Assembly (NCBI RefSeq): GCF_034931305.1
Contig: NZ_JAYGHY010000007.1
Coordinates: 1 to 64,000, forward strand
Length of the DNA stretch: 64,000 bases
From: Cyanobium gracile_A
GTDB lineage: Bacteria > Cyanobacteriota > Cyanobacteriia > PCC-6307 > Cyanobiaceae
Direction of reading: 5' to 3'
Shown: positions 35,225 to 43,802 of the stretch, piece by piece
How the letters are laid out: every line of letters starts with the position of its first letter
Position numbering within the stretch: the first letter of the stretch is position 1
Program-made: the position numbers and the translations under genes
Notes under the pieces: model-generated
What the model was told of the DNA's origin: nothing
What the model saw: only the letters and a program-made list of their open reading frames with translations
Database searches by the model: none

Positions 35225-36274
35225 TCAGGCCACCGCTGTCGCAGCCGCCGCGGCCATCTCCCCTTCCTCGCTGCGCTGCCCCTCAAAGGCCCGCCCCAGG
35301 GGTTCCGCCGCCAGGCCCTGCTCTTCGCGCAGGTAACGGGCCAGCCCATCGCTGTTGCCGTGGGTCACATACACCTGGCGGGCGCCGCAGTCGCGCACAG
35401 TGCGCAGCAGGCCGTCCCAGTCGGCATGGTCGCTGAGGGCGAAGCCCCGCTCGAACCCTCGCCGCCGCCGGGCTCCACGCACCGCCATCCAGCCGCTGAC
35501 GAAGGCCGTCTGGGGATTCACGAACCGCTTCATCCAGGGGGATCGGTGGGCCGATGGCGGTGCGATCACCAGGCGCCCTGCCAGCGCCTCGCTGCGGGGG
35601 AGCTCGCTCAATGGCCGCGTCGGGGGCAGCACCACCCCTTCGCTCCGGTAGGGCGCCATCAGTGTCTGCACGGCCCCATGCAGCAGCACCTCCTCCTCCA
35701 CCCCCAGCGCCGCCAGTTCCGCTAATAGCCGCTGGGCCTTGCCGAAGGCATAGGCGAACAGCAGCGAGGGTCGCTGGGGGGTCTCGCGCCACCAGGCCAG
35801 GATCTCGGCCGCCACCTGCCTGCCGGGGCGCCAGCGGTAGATCGGCAGGCCGAAGGTGGCTTCGGTGATCAGCACGTCGGCGGCCACCGGCTCGAACGGG
35901 GCGCAGCTGGGATCAGCATCCCGCTTGTAGTCGCCACTGATCAGCCAGGTTTCCCCGCCCGCGCTGATCCGGATCTGGGCCGAGCCCAGCACGTGCCCAG
36001 CCGAATGGAACGACACCAGGGCCCCGCCGAGGCGCCGCTCCTCGCCATAGCCCACGGCCGTCAGGGCGATGCCGGCCCCCAGCCGCTGGCGCAGCACGCC
36101 CTCGCCCGCCGCCACTGCCCAGTAGTCGCCGCATCCCGGCCGGGCGTGGTCGGCGTGGGCGTGGGTGATCAGGGCCCGGCTCACCGGCCGCCAGGGGTCG
36201 ATCCAGGCGTCGGCGGCTGGACAGTACAGCCCCTCGGGAGTGAGTTGGATCAGGCCGTCGCCCGGCAGGGCCAT
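35225..36274 (-). CDS. Ligase-associated MBL-fold exonuclease
   Basis: Metallo-beta-lactamase-fold nuclease, 349 residues, of the type paired with ATP-dependent ligases (SNM1/Pso2-like). The metal motif ITHAHADHARPG is near residue 38, followed by FHSAGHVLGSAQI, SGDYKRDAD, DVLITEATFG, a LSDHADWDGL motif near residue 285, and YVTHGNSDGLARYL near the end. Expected to trim damaged ends before ligation. ATG 36274 is chosen because upstream codons show no family resemblance. It heads the exonuclease-ligase pair and is divergent from the aldolase. Confidence 0.92.
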   Translation of the reverse strand: MALPGDGLIQLTPEGLYCPAADAWIDPWRPVSRALITHAHADHARPGCGDYWAVAAGEGVLRQRLGAGIALTAVGYGEERRLGGALVSFHSAGHVLGSAQIRISAGGETWLISGDYKRDADPSCAPFEPVAADVLITEATFGLPIYRWRPGRQVAAEILAWWRETPQRPSLLFAYAFGKAQRLLAELAALGVEEEVLLHGAVQTLMAPYRSEGVVLPPTRPLSELPRSEALAGRLVIAPPSAHRSPWMKRFVNPQTAFVSGWMAVRGARRRRGFERGFALSDHADWDGLLRTVRDCGARQVYVTHGNSDGLARYLREEQGLAAEPLGRAFEGQRSEEGEMAAAAATAVA

Positions 36275-36392
36275 GGTGCGCGCAGGCCCAGACGGCGCCG
36301 CTGACGGGGGGCAATCGCATCCTGGCGACCCCGGCCCGTTGACGGCGAGGGCGCTGCCCCCTAGCCATGGGGCAGTGATGTTCTGTGGCTCC

Positions 36393-37478
36393 ATGGCACT
36401 CGATACCCATCGCGAGGAACTGGAGGCCACCGCCATGGCCCTGGCCCGGCCGGGCACCGGTCTGCTGGCGGCCGATGAATCCACCGGCACGATCGGCAAA
36501 CGCTTCGAGGCGATCGATGTGGAGAACACGGAGGCGAACCGCCGCGCCTACCGCACCCTTCTGGCCACGGCCCCCGGCCTCGGCGAGACGATCAGCGGCG
36601 TGATCCTCTACGAGGAAACCCTGTTTCAGCAGGCCGCCGAGCTGCCGGGCCAGCCGGGTGGATCGATCCTCGAGCTGTTCCAGGCCCAGGGGCTGGTGGC
36701 GGGGATCAAACTGGATCTGGGCGTGGAGCCCCTGGCGGGCGGTCTGCCCGGCGAGACCTGGTGCACCGGATTGCGGGGGCTGCGGGAACGGGCGGCCAGC
36801 GCCTACGCCCGTGGCGCCCGCTTCGCCAAATGGCGGGCGGTGCTGCGCATCAGCGCCTATGGCTGCCCCTCGGAGCTCTGCGTGCGCGAGAACGCCTGGG
36901 GCCTGGCCCGCTACGCCCGCACGGCCCAGGAGGAGGGACTGGTGCCCATCGTGGAGCCGGAGATCCTGATGGACGGTGACCACGACATCCTCACCACCGC
37001 GGCGGTGCAGGAGTGGGTGCTGCGCAGCGTCTACGAGGCCCTGGGCCAGAACGGGGTGTTTCTGGAGGGCACCCTGCTCAAGCCTTCGATGACCCTTCCC
37101 GGCGCCGACAGCTCCGAGCGTCCCAATCCCGAGCAGGTGGCGGCCTTCACCGTGCGCACCCTGCGGCGCAGCGTGCCGCCGGCCGTGCCGGCGATTCTGT
37201 TCCTCTCAGGCGGCCTGGGTGAAGAAGAGGCCAGCGTGTTCCTTTCGGCGATTCACCAGGCGGCCCCGGACGCCCCCTGGCATCTGGGTTTCTCCTACGG
37301 CCGCGCCCTGCAGCACTCCTGCCTCAGCCACTGGCAGGGCAGCGATACGGCGGCGGGTCAGGCGGCCCTGCTGGCCCGTGCCCGTGCCAACGGCGCGGCG
37401 GCTCGCGGGACCTACGTGGCGGGCTCCGAACCCTCTGATGAGGCCGCCTCCCTGTTCGTGGCCAATTACAGCTATTGA
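36393..37478 (+). CDS. fda: Class I fructose-bisphosphate aldolase
   Basis: Schiff-base aldolase that splits or joins fructose 1,6-bisphosphate (and sedoheptulose bisphosphate) in glycolysis and the Calvin cycle. A 361-residue TIM barrel with the signature LLAADESTGTIGKR, KLDLGVEPL, KWRAVLRI, VPIVEPEIL and the lysine-bearing FLEGTLLKPSMT; it ends SYGRALQ...ANYSY-like, as class I enzymes do. ATG 36393 is used, and ATG 36378 is an alternative five codons earlier. It converges with nadA with 15 bases between stops. Confidence 0.95.
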   Translation: MALDTHREELEATAMALARPGTGLLAADESTGTIGKRFEAIDVENTEANRRAYRTLLATAPGLGETISGVILYEETLFQQAAELPGQPGGSILELFQAQGLVAGIKLDLGVEPLAGGLPGETWCTGLRGLRERAASAYARGARFAKWRAVLRISAYGCPSELCVRENAWGLARYARTAQEEGLVPIVEPEILMDGDHDILTTAAVQEWVLRSVYEALGQNGVFLEGTLLKPSMTLPGADSSERPNPEQVAAFTVRTLRRSVPPAVPAILFLSGGLGEEEASVFLSAIHQAAPDAPWHLGFSYGRALQHSCLSHWQGSDTAAGQAALLARARANGAAARGTYVAGSEPSDEAASLFVANYSY

Positions 37479-37493
37479 GCCAGAGGTCGTGCC

Positions 37494-38540
37494 TCAGGCA
37501 CTCATCGCCAGCATGCGCTCGATCGGCACCAGGGCCCGCTGGCGGATCTCCTCGTCAAGTTGGAGGGCCGGCGCCATGGTGTGCAGGCACTGCCACAGCT
37601 TCTCCAGCGTGTTCAGCCGCATGTAGGGGCAGGCGTTGCAGCTGCAGCCGTCGGCTCCCGGGACTTCATAGAGGGTCTTGCTGGGGGAGCGGCGACGCAT
37701 CTGATGCAGGATGCCCGGCTCGGTGAGCACGATGAAGGCGGGAGCGGCACTGGTTTCGGTGCGCTGCAGGAGCTTGCTGGTGGAGCCGATGAAGTCTGCC
37801 AGATCCAGCAGATGCTGCTGACACTCCGGATGGGCGATCACCTCGGCTTCGGGGTGTTCCAGGCGGAGCTGCAGCAGGGCCTGCTCGCTGAAGGTCTCAT
37901 GGACGATGCAGCTTCCCGGCCAGAGGGTCAGCTCCCGGCCACTCTCGCGGGCGACCCAGCGGCCCAGGTTCTGGTCGGGGGCGAACAGGATCGGCCGGTC
38001 GGCCGGCAGCTGCTGCACCAGATGCACGGCGTTGCTGCTGGTGCAGATGAGGTCGCTCTGGGCCTTCACCGCCGCTGAACAGTTGATGTAGCTCACCACG
38101 ATGTGCTCAGGGTGCCGACGGCGGAAGTCGGCAAAGGCGTCAGCCGGACAGGCGTCGGCCAGGCTGCATCCGGCCTCCAGATCGGGCAGCAGCACGGTCT
38201 TGGCCGGATTGAGGATCTTGGCGGTCTCCGCCATGAAGTGAACGCCGCAGAAGACGATCACTTCGGCTTCGGTGCTGGCCGCCTTGCGGGAAAGCTCGAG
38301 GGAATCACCGATGAAATCGGCGCAGTCCTGGATGGCGTCGTCCTGGTAGTAGTGGGCCAGGATGATGGCGTTGCGCTGCTTTTTCAGCGCCTCAATGGCG
38401 GCGGCCAGTTCATGGCGCGGAGGAAACGGGCCGGTTCCTGCGGCGGACGCATCACCAACATCGCCCGGTTGGCGGTCATTGTGGTGCGGTGCCTGGGTCA
38501 GCGTCTGCGTGAAGACCAACCGATGCCCCTTCTCATGCAC
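37494..38540 (-). CDS. nadA: Quinolinate synthase A
   Basis: Condenses iminoaspartate with dihydroxyacetone phosphate to quinolinate in NAD synthesis. The 348-residue protein has the family N-terminal ILAHYYQDDAIQD and the three [4Fe-4S] cysteines: in VFCGVHFMAETAK, in WPGSCIVHETF, and in CNACPYMRLNTL. ATG 38540 is used. It is divergent from the metallophosphoesterase with only 23 bases between starts and convergent with the aldolase. Confidence 0.96.
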   Translation of the reverse strand: MHEKGHRLVFTQTLTQAPHHNDRQPGDVGDASAAGTGPFPPRHELAAAIEALKKQRNAIILAHYYQDDAIQDCADFIGDSLELSRKAASTEAEVIVFCGVHFMAETAKILNPAKTVLLPDLEAGCSLADACPADAFADFRRRHPEHIVVSYINCSAAVKAQSDLICTSSNAVHLVQQLPADRPILFAPDQNLGRWVARESGRELTLWPGSCIVHETFSEQALLQLRLEHPEAEVIAHPECQQHLLDLADFIGSTSKLLQRTETSAAPAFIVLTEPGILHQMRRRSPSKTLYEVPGADGCSCNACPYMRLNTLEKLWQCLHTMAPALQLDEEIRQRALVPIERMLAMSA

Positions 38541-38563
38541 GATGATCCCACTCTAGGAAGCGG

Positions 38564-39448
38564 TTGGTATTGGCTGAGCTGAACATCGCCATCGCCGGGG
38601 ATCTGCACGATCAGTGGGATCGCAGTGACCACGACGTGCTGGATCGGATCCGCCCGGATGCCCTGCTGCTGGTGGGTGATTTCAGTGACGGCAAAAGTCG
38701 CATCCCGGAGCTGCTCGCCACGTTGGAGCTGCCGTTGGCCTGCGTGCTCGGTAACCACGATGCGGGCAAGGACGGCAGTGGTCGCACTCTGCGGCACCAG
38801 TTGGAACTGCTGGGTGATCGCCACTGCGGCTGGGGCCTCAGGGAGCTGCGCCCCCCTGGGCTGGCCGTGGTGGGGGCCCGTCCCGGGACCGCCGGCGGTG
38901 GTTATCACCTTTCCAAGGCTGTCAGGGCCGTCTATGGACCGGTGGGCCTGCAGGAGTCCGCCGAACGCATCAGCCGGGCGGCCCTGTCGGCCGATCCCCA
39001 GCTGCCGCTGGTGCTGCTGGCCCATTCCGGCCCCAGTGGCCTGGGCACCCAGGTGGACGACCTCTGCGCCCGCGACTGGAAGGCCCCCGCCTGCGACTGG
39101 GGCGATCAGGACCTGGCCCTGGCGGTGGACCAGATTCGCCGCCGCCGCCCCCTGCCGCTGGTGATCTTCGGCCACATGCACCACGCCCTGTGCCACCACC
39201 AGGGGGAGAGGCTCAGCTTCCGCCGCGACGCCCAGGGCACCGCTTTCCTCAACACCGCCTCCGTGCCCCGTCACGGGGTGGATCAGCAGGGCCGGGCCCT
39301 GCGCCACTTCAGCTGGGTCGTGTTTGACGACAACGGCGACCTGCGCCACATCAGTCACCGCTGGTACGGCGTCGATGGCGCCCTCCACTACGAGCAGACC
39401 CTGTGGAGGGCGGCCCTGCCGGCGGCGGGCGTGCTGAGTCCTTGCTGA
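38564..39448 (+). CDS. Cyanobacterial metallophosphoesterase (TIGR04168-like)
   Basis: Calcineurin-type phosphoesterase of about 294 residues. Metal-binding motifs in order: IAGDLHDQWD, LVGDFSDG, VLGNHDAG, LLAHSGPSG and FGHMHHA. The overall pattern matches a cyanobacteria-specific group; the substrate is unknown. There is no ATG at the N-terminus: TTG 38564 or TTG 38570 must be used, after an AGGAAG sequence (38555-38560). The end overlaps the start region of the glycosyltransferase-like gene (TTG 39442 against stop 39446-39448), so the two are coupled. Confidence 0.85.
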   Translation: MVLAELNIAIAGDLHDQWDRSDHDVLDRIRPDALLLVGDFSDGKSRIPELLATLELPLACVLGNHDAGKDGSGRTLRHQLELLGDRHCGWGLRELRPPGLAVVGARPGTAGGGYHLSKAVRAVYGPVGLQESAERISRAALSADPQLPLVLLAHSGPSGLGTQVDDLCARDWKAPACDWGDQDLALAVDQIRRRRPLPLVIFGHMHHALCHHQGERLSFRRDAQGTAFLNTASVPRHGVDQQGRALRHFSWVVFDDNGDLRHISHRWYGVDGALHYEQTLWRAALPAAGVLSPC

Positions 39449-40542
39449 TTCACGCCTGCATCAGCAGCCATGGCTTCGGCCACGGCTCCCGCACGGCGTC
39501 GGTGCTTTGTGAACTGGCTGCCCTGAAGCCCGACTGGCGCCTGGTGCTCTCCACCGGACTGCCCGAAGCCTTCCTGACGCTGTCCATGGGTGAGGTGCCC
39601 TTTGAGCACCGCCCCTGCCGCTGGGACGTGGGGGTGATCCAGGCGGACGCCCTGGGGGCCGACGCCGCCGCCACCCTGGCGGCCCTCCATGACCTGGGGC
39701 TGGATCTACCCGAGCTGGTCGAGCGCGAAGCCCGCTGGCTGGAGGCCCAGCACCAGCCGATCCTGGTGCTCGGGGATGTGCCCCCGGCGGCGGCCGTGCT
39801 GGCCAAACGTCTGCAGGCGCCCCTGGTGTGGCTGGCCAGCTTCGGCTGGGACACGATCCACGCCCCGATGGGCCCGGCCTTCCAGCCCTTCGTCGAACAC
39901 CATCGGCAGCTGTATGCCCAGGGGGATCTGCTGCTCCATTGCCCTCTCTCCCTGCCGATGGACTGGGGTGTGGCGGAGGTGAGGCTGGGCCTGACGAGTT
40001 CCAGGCCCCGCCATGACGTGGAGCGACTGGCCCGGGAACTGGCCCTGCCGCCGGATCGGGAGCGTGTGGTGCTGGTGAGCTTCGGGGGCCTCGGCATGGC
40101 CATTGACCCGGCCCTGCTGGCCCGCTGGCCCGAGCACGTGTTCATCGGGCCGGAGCCGCTGCTGGCCACGGTGCCCAATGGCCGTTGTCTGCCGGCGGGC
40201 GTGCGGCCCCTCGACCTGATGCCCTTGGTGGGTCGGCTGATCACCAAACCTGGCTACAGCAGCTTCTGTGAAGCCTTCAGCCAGGGGGTGGGCATCCACC
40301 TGGTGCACCGGAGCGGATTTGCTGAGGCGCCGGTGCTGGAGGAGGACCTGCGCAACCACGGCTGGCACCGGCTGCTGAGCCAGGAGGCCTTCCGCCGGGG
40401 CGATTGGCAGCTGGATCAGCCCCTGCAGCCCCCTCGGCACGGCCCCCTGCCGGTGGATGGGGCCTCGACCGCCGCGCAGGCGATCGTTTCGCTGCTGGAG
40501 GGACGATCAGCACTGCCTATGGGGGCTGGCATCAGGATTTGA
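39442..40542 (+). CDS. Glycosyltransferase-like protein (GT-B fold)
   Basis: About 366 residues. It opens LLIHACISSHGFGHGSRTASVL, the GxGH(G) nucleotide-loop pattern of MurG/UGT-like GT-B proteins and of the N-terminal domain of L-arabinokinases. The C-terminal half has VVLVSFGGLGM, FIGPEPLL and the KPGYSSFCEAFSQGVG motif typical of sugar-nucleotide-binding halves. Donor and acceptor unknown. The start is TTG 39442 or GTG 39403; both overlap the upstream metallophosphoesterase gene. Downstream lies a 300-base spacer. Confidence 0.72.
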   Translation: MLIHACISSHGFGHGSRTASVLCELAALKPDWRLVLSTGLPEAFLTLSMGEVPFEHRPCRWDVGVIQADALGADAAATLAALHDLGLDLPELVEREARWLEAQHQPILVLGDVPPAAAVLAKRLQAPLVWLASFGWDTIHAPMGPAFQPFVEHHRQLYAQGDLLLHCPLSLPMDWGVAEVRLGLTSSRPRHDVERLARELALPPDRERVVLVSFGGLGMAIDPALLARWPEHVFIGPEPLLATVPNGRCLPAGVRPLDLMPLVGRLITKPGYSSFCEAFSQGVGIHLVHRSGFAEAPVLEEDLRNHGWHRLLSQEAFRRGDWQLDQPLQPPRHGPLPVDGASTAAQAIVSLLEGRSALPMGAGIRI

Positions 40543-40843
40543 TCATCTGTTCATCGACGTCGAAGAACTTCAGTGCCTGGCTGTAACGCGAATACAAAGC
40601 GTCATTCTTGATACCAGTAGACAGTTGTTTGACCGTCACTTACACCGAATCGTTTCGGCGCATTCATCGGCAAATTACCGCCAAGTCTCAGTGCAAGGAG
40701 TCACTAATTCCTCGCAACGGGATCGCTGGTTCTTTCTGATGCCGTTCCCCAGAAGACCTGGTCACACCAAGCACATTCCGTCGGATTAATTCCGTCTCCC
40801 ATCGAGCGGATTTTCCCCCACTTGTCCTTCACGACCGTTTCTC
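40543..40843. other. Gene-free AT-richer spacer upstream of the lysozyme-like gene
   Basis: About 300 bases without a convincing gene. A sampled line (40621-40680) has 29 G/C of 60, well below the neighbouring genes. It contains a small perfect hairpin, CCGAA-TCGT-TTCGG (40645-40658), and no T-run. A 110-codon open frame crossing in from the glycosyltransferase gene (40457-40789) shows no recognisable protein features. The spacer probably holds the promoter and leader of the lysozyme-like gene; a small RNA is possible but unsupported. Confidence 0.5.
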
Positions 40844-41590
40844 TTGCCGAACCTTCAGCTCCGTCACCTCGTCCTCGCCTTCGCCGGCCTGAGCCTTGCA
40901 GCCCCAGCCAGTGCCGCCGAGGCCTCCGGCGCCTGGCAGCTGGGTCCTGAAGCCCGGGTGACGCCCGTTCGGGTCTCGATGATGTCGCCCCTGCCGGCCG
41001 CGCCCCGGGTCTTCGCCATCACACCCGAGCGTCGGGCCCTGCTCAACACCATCCGCTACGCCGAGGGCACCTGGGCCAACGGCCAGGAGGTCGGTTATCG
41101 CATCCTCTTCGGCGGCAGCCTGTTTGATTCCCTCGACCGCCATCCCAACCGGGTGATGCGCACCGCCCGTTACGCCAGTGCGGCGGCGGGTGCCTACCAG
41201 TTCATGCCCTTCACCTGGGACATGGTCACCCGTGCCATGGGCATCCCTGATTTCGGGCCCGAGTCCCAGGACCAGGCCGCCCTGTTCCTGGTGCAACGCC
41301 GAGGCGCCCTGCACCTGGCCGATCGCGGTGAGTTGAGCCCCGACCTGGCGGCCCGTCTCGCCCCTGAATGGGCCTCGTTCCCCACGCTGGCCGGTCGCAG
41401 CTTCTACGGGCAACCCGTCAAGCGTCTCAATGATCTGCGCCGCTTCTACGAGCAGAACCTGGCCCAGCTCCGCAACGAAGCGGCCGCCGTCTGGGAAGAC
41501 GTGGCGATTCGCCAGGCGCCTCCGGCCTGCAACGATGCCAGCCTCTCCTGCCAGCTGGAGCGGGTGGGTGAGCCGTCAACGGCCCGCTGA
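40844..41590 (+). CDS. Secreted GH104 / lambda-endolysin-like muramidase
   Basis: A 248-residue protein. A signal peptide (about residues 1-24, ending PASAAEA) precedes a lysozyme-like domain. IRYAEGT carries the probable catalytic Glu, followed by ILFGGSLFD, ASAAAGAYQFMPFTWD, GIPDFGPESQDQAAL and RRGAL, the order seen in phage lambda R (a lytic transglycosylase). It would cleave peptidoglycan in the periplasm. The start is TTG 40844. The C-terminal 70 residues are not recognised. There are no phage genes nearby, so it appears to be a resident cell-wall enzyme. It converges with psb32. Confidence 0.82.
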   Translation: MPNLQLRHLVLAFAGLSLAAPASAAEASGAWQLGPEARVTPVRVSMMSPLPAAPRVFAITPERRALLNTIRYAEGTWANGQEVGYRILFGGSLFDSLDRHPNRVMRTARYASAAAGAYQFMPFTWDMVTRAMGIPDFGPESQDQAALFLVQRRGALHLADRGELSPDLAARLAPEWASFPTLAGRSFYGQPVKRLNDLRRFYEQNLAQLRNEAAAVWEDVAIRQAPPACNDASLSCQLERVGEPSTAR

Positions 41591-41618
41591 GCCTGATCCT
41601 CAAGCCGCTCCGGGGCGT

Positions 41619-42503
41619 TCAGCCCTCGCCCTTGCCCTGAAGGCGGACACCGCCCAGGGTTTTCTGGGCGATCAGGTAGGCCACCACTGAAGCTCCAAGG
41701 AACCCCAGCACGTTGCGCAGCAACGGCAGCACGTCGTTGGTGCGGGTGATGATCGGCCCCATCCCCAGGGCCACAAACAGGATCACCCAGAGGGGAGAGA
41801 GCAGCAACACCCAGGTCCATTCGATCCGGCGGCCCTCCTGACGGGGGAAGGCGGCGAACCCCACGATCAGACCGCCGAGGATCGACGTGCAGAGCGTGAG
41901 GATCCACTGCTCCTGGGGCAAGCCCGGCACCACCTGGCAACCACCGATGGCCAGGCACCCTTTGACGGCGTGGATCGCCGACAGGATCGAGCCGTCCTCA
42001 CCGTGGTCCCGCACATAGAACTGGTTGCCGTAACGGGTCTGGAGTTCCACCCAGAAGGTGCGAGGCATCAGGGCGAAGAGGGCCTCGCCCACGTTGAAGT
42101 TGAGCAAGTTGCCGCCCCGGGGATCGGCAACCAGCAGCAGGCTGCGTTCGTCCAGGTCCCAGAAGCCTTTGACCGCCAGGCCGGGGGTGCGCTCGTACTG
42201 GGTCAGCACCCTGAGCTTCCAGCCGCTGGTGGCTTCGAAACTCTCCAGTTCGGCCTCCAGTTCGCCCCGTTCACCGTCGGTGAGGGCCTTGGCCAGATCG
42301 ATCACCGGGGTGGGGTGATCGGGCAACAGCTGGGGGTTGTCAGCGGCGTAGGCGACAGCCCCCAGCCCCGGCAGCAGCCAGGTCACCAGCACCAGGGTGA
42401 GGGTGGCCAGACTGGCTCCCAGTCGCCGACCGAGCCCACCGCGCCAGCCACGTCCCCGGTGATCCCGTTGCGTTCCCGCCGCTGCCCGTTTGCCTGTCGC
42501 CAT
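41619..42503 (-). CDS. psb32: Photosystem II repair protein Psb32 (TPM domain)
   Basis: About 294 residues. A basic N-terminus and a signal/anchor helix (VTWLLPGLGAVAYA) precede a TPM domain (DNPQLLPDHPTPVIDLAKALT through FNVGEALFALMPR). The C-terminus has several hydrophobic helices. Family knowledge: Psb32 protects photosystem II from photodamage and speeds its repair, with the TPM domain in the lumen. More C-terminal helices are present than the single anchor I expect, so a related TPM membrane protein cannot be excluded. ATG 42503 is used (ATG 42518 is also possible). It is divergent from the MidA-like gene with 50 bases between starts. Confidence 0.78.
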   Translation of the reverse strand: MATGKRAAAGTQRDHRGRGWRGGLGRRLGASLATLTLVLVTWLLPGLGAVAYAADNPQLLPDHPTPVIDLAKALTDGERGELEAELESFEATSGWKLRVLTQYERTPGLAVKGFWDLDERSLLLVADPRGGNLLNFNVGEALFALMPRTFWVELQTRYGNQFYVRDHGEDGSILSAIHAVKGCLAIGGCQVVPGLPQEQWILTLCTSILGGLIVGFAAFPRQEGRRIEWTWVLLLSPLWVILFVALGMGPIITRTNDVLPLLRNVLGFLGASVVAYLIAQKTLGGVRLQGKGEG

Positions 42504-42553
42504 CGCTCGTGCTCCCATCGTTCAGCATTCTCACTGAGTCACCCTGACGTCGC

Positions 42554-43744
42554 GTGCAGACCCCCCATCGACGCTCCACGCCGGTTCCCGAATGGCTCGG
42601 CCAGCGGCTGCGGGCGGCGGGCGGTTCGGTGCCGTTCCGCGACTACATGGACTGGGTCCTGCATGATCCGGAGGTTGGCGCCTATGGCAGCGGCCGCCTG
42701 ACCATCGGCCCCCGTGGGGACTTCGCCACCGCCCCCTCGCTCGGTGCGGACTTCGCCCAGCTGCTCGCCCCCCAGGTGGCCCAATGGCTGGGCCAGCTGC
42801 CGGCGCAGGCCCCCCTGGCCCTGGTGGAGACGGGACCGGGTGAGGGCCACCTGGCCCAGCAATTGGCCGAGGCCCTCCACGCCGGCTGGCCCGAACTGGC
42901 CGGGCGCACCGAACTGGTGCTCGTGGAGCCGAATGCCGGCATGGCCCAGCGGCAGCGGCAGCGGCTGGGTGCGTGTCCGCTGGCGGTGCGCTGGATCGAT
43001 TTCGACGCCTTGGCCAACGCTCCCCTGCGGGGTGTGGTGCTGGCCCACGAAGTCCTCGACGCTCTCGCCATCGAGCGCATCGAGCGCCGGGACGATCACT
43101 GGTGCCGCCAGCGGGTCGTTCTTAAGGGGGAGAGCCTGAGCCTGGAGGCCGCCGAACCCCTGGACGGGCCCGTGCTCGAGCAGTTGGAATCCCTTGGCCT
43201 TCTCCCCCTGGATGGGAGCCGCCCGCAGGGCTGGAGCACGGAGCTGCACCCCGGACTGGAGCCCTGGCTGGCCGCCTGCGGCACAGCCCTGAGCGAGGGA
43301 TGGTTGCTGGTGATCGATTACGCCCACGAGGCCCGTCGCTACTACGCACCCCAGCGCTCCGGCGGCACCCTGATGGCCTATCGGCGCCAGCAAGCCAGCG
43401 ACGATCCCTTGCTCGAGCCTGGTCTGTGGGACCTGACGGCCCATCTCTGCCTCGAGAGCCTGGAAACGGCGGCCCTGGCCGCAGGCTGGCAGCCCCTGGG
43501 CGGATGCCGCCAGGGAGAGGCCCTGCTGGCGCTGGGCTTGGCCCAGCGTCTGCATGCGCTTCAGCAGGAGCCGGCGTCTCGGCTGGCGGTGCTGCTGCAA
43601 CGGCGGGAGTGCCTGTTGCGGCTGGTGGACCCCGCCGGGCTCGGTGACTTCCGCTGGTTGGCCTTCCACCGGGGTTCAGCGGTGTCGGGCCAGGCTCCGA
43701 GGCCTCAGCCAGCGCCCCTGTTTCTGAGCCAATCGCCCATCTGA
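42554..43744 (+). CDS. SAM-dependent methyltransferase, MidA/NDUFAF7 family
   Basis: A 396-residue protein of the COG1565 family. The N-terminus has VPFRDYMDWVLHDPEVGAYG and GRLTIGPRGDFATAPSLG, both typical. SAM motif I is VETGPGEGHLAQQL, followed by LVLVEPN and VLAHEVLDAL. Mitochondrial NDUFAF7 methylates an arginine of complex I; a related target such as NDH-1 is plausible in a cyanobacterium but not shown. The start is GTG 42554. Confidence 0.88.
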   Translation: MQTPHRRSTPVPEWLGQRLRAAGGSVPFRDYMDWVLHDPEVGAYGSGRLTIGPRGDFATAPSLGADFAQLLAPQVAQWLGQLPAQAPLALVETGPGEGHLAQQLAEALHAGWPELAGRTELVLVEPNAGMAQRQRQRLGACPLAVRWIDFDALANAPLRGVVLAHEVLDALAIERIERRDDHWCRQRVVLKGESLSLEAAEPLDGPVLEQLESLGLLPLDGSRPQGWSTELHPGLEPWLAACGTALSEGWLLVIDYAHEARRYYAPQRSGGTLMAYRRQQASDDPLLEPGLWDLTAHLCLESLETAALAAGWQPLGGCRQGEALLALGLAQRLHALQQEPASRLAVLLQRRECLLRLVDPAGLGDFRWLAFHRGSAVSGQAPRPQPAPLFLSQSPI

Positions 43745-43802
43745 TCAGTGGCCTTGCCGCTGCATCGCCACCGAGGAACCGCGGCAGAGCTGTGGAGGCG
43801 GC

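Noticed and set aside
38564..39448. Metallophosphoesterase as the missing ligase-associated partner
   Set aside because: Its motifs and length fit a separate cyanobacteria-specific group, it is coupled to a glycosyltransferase-like gene, and it is several genes from the ligase.
40457..40789. 110-codon open frame across the glycosyltransferase end and the spacer
   Set aside because: First third is antiphase to a good gene and the rest has no protein features; no credible start.
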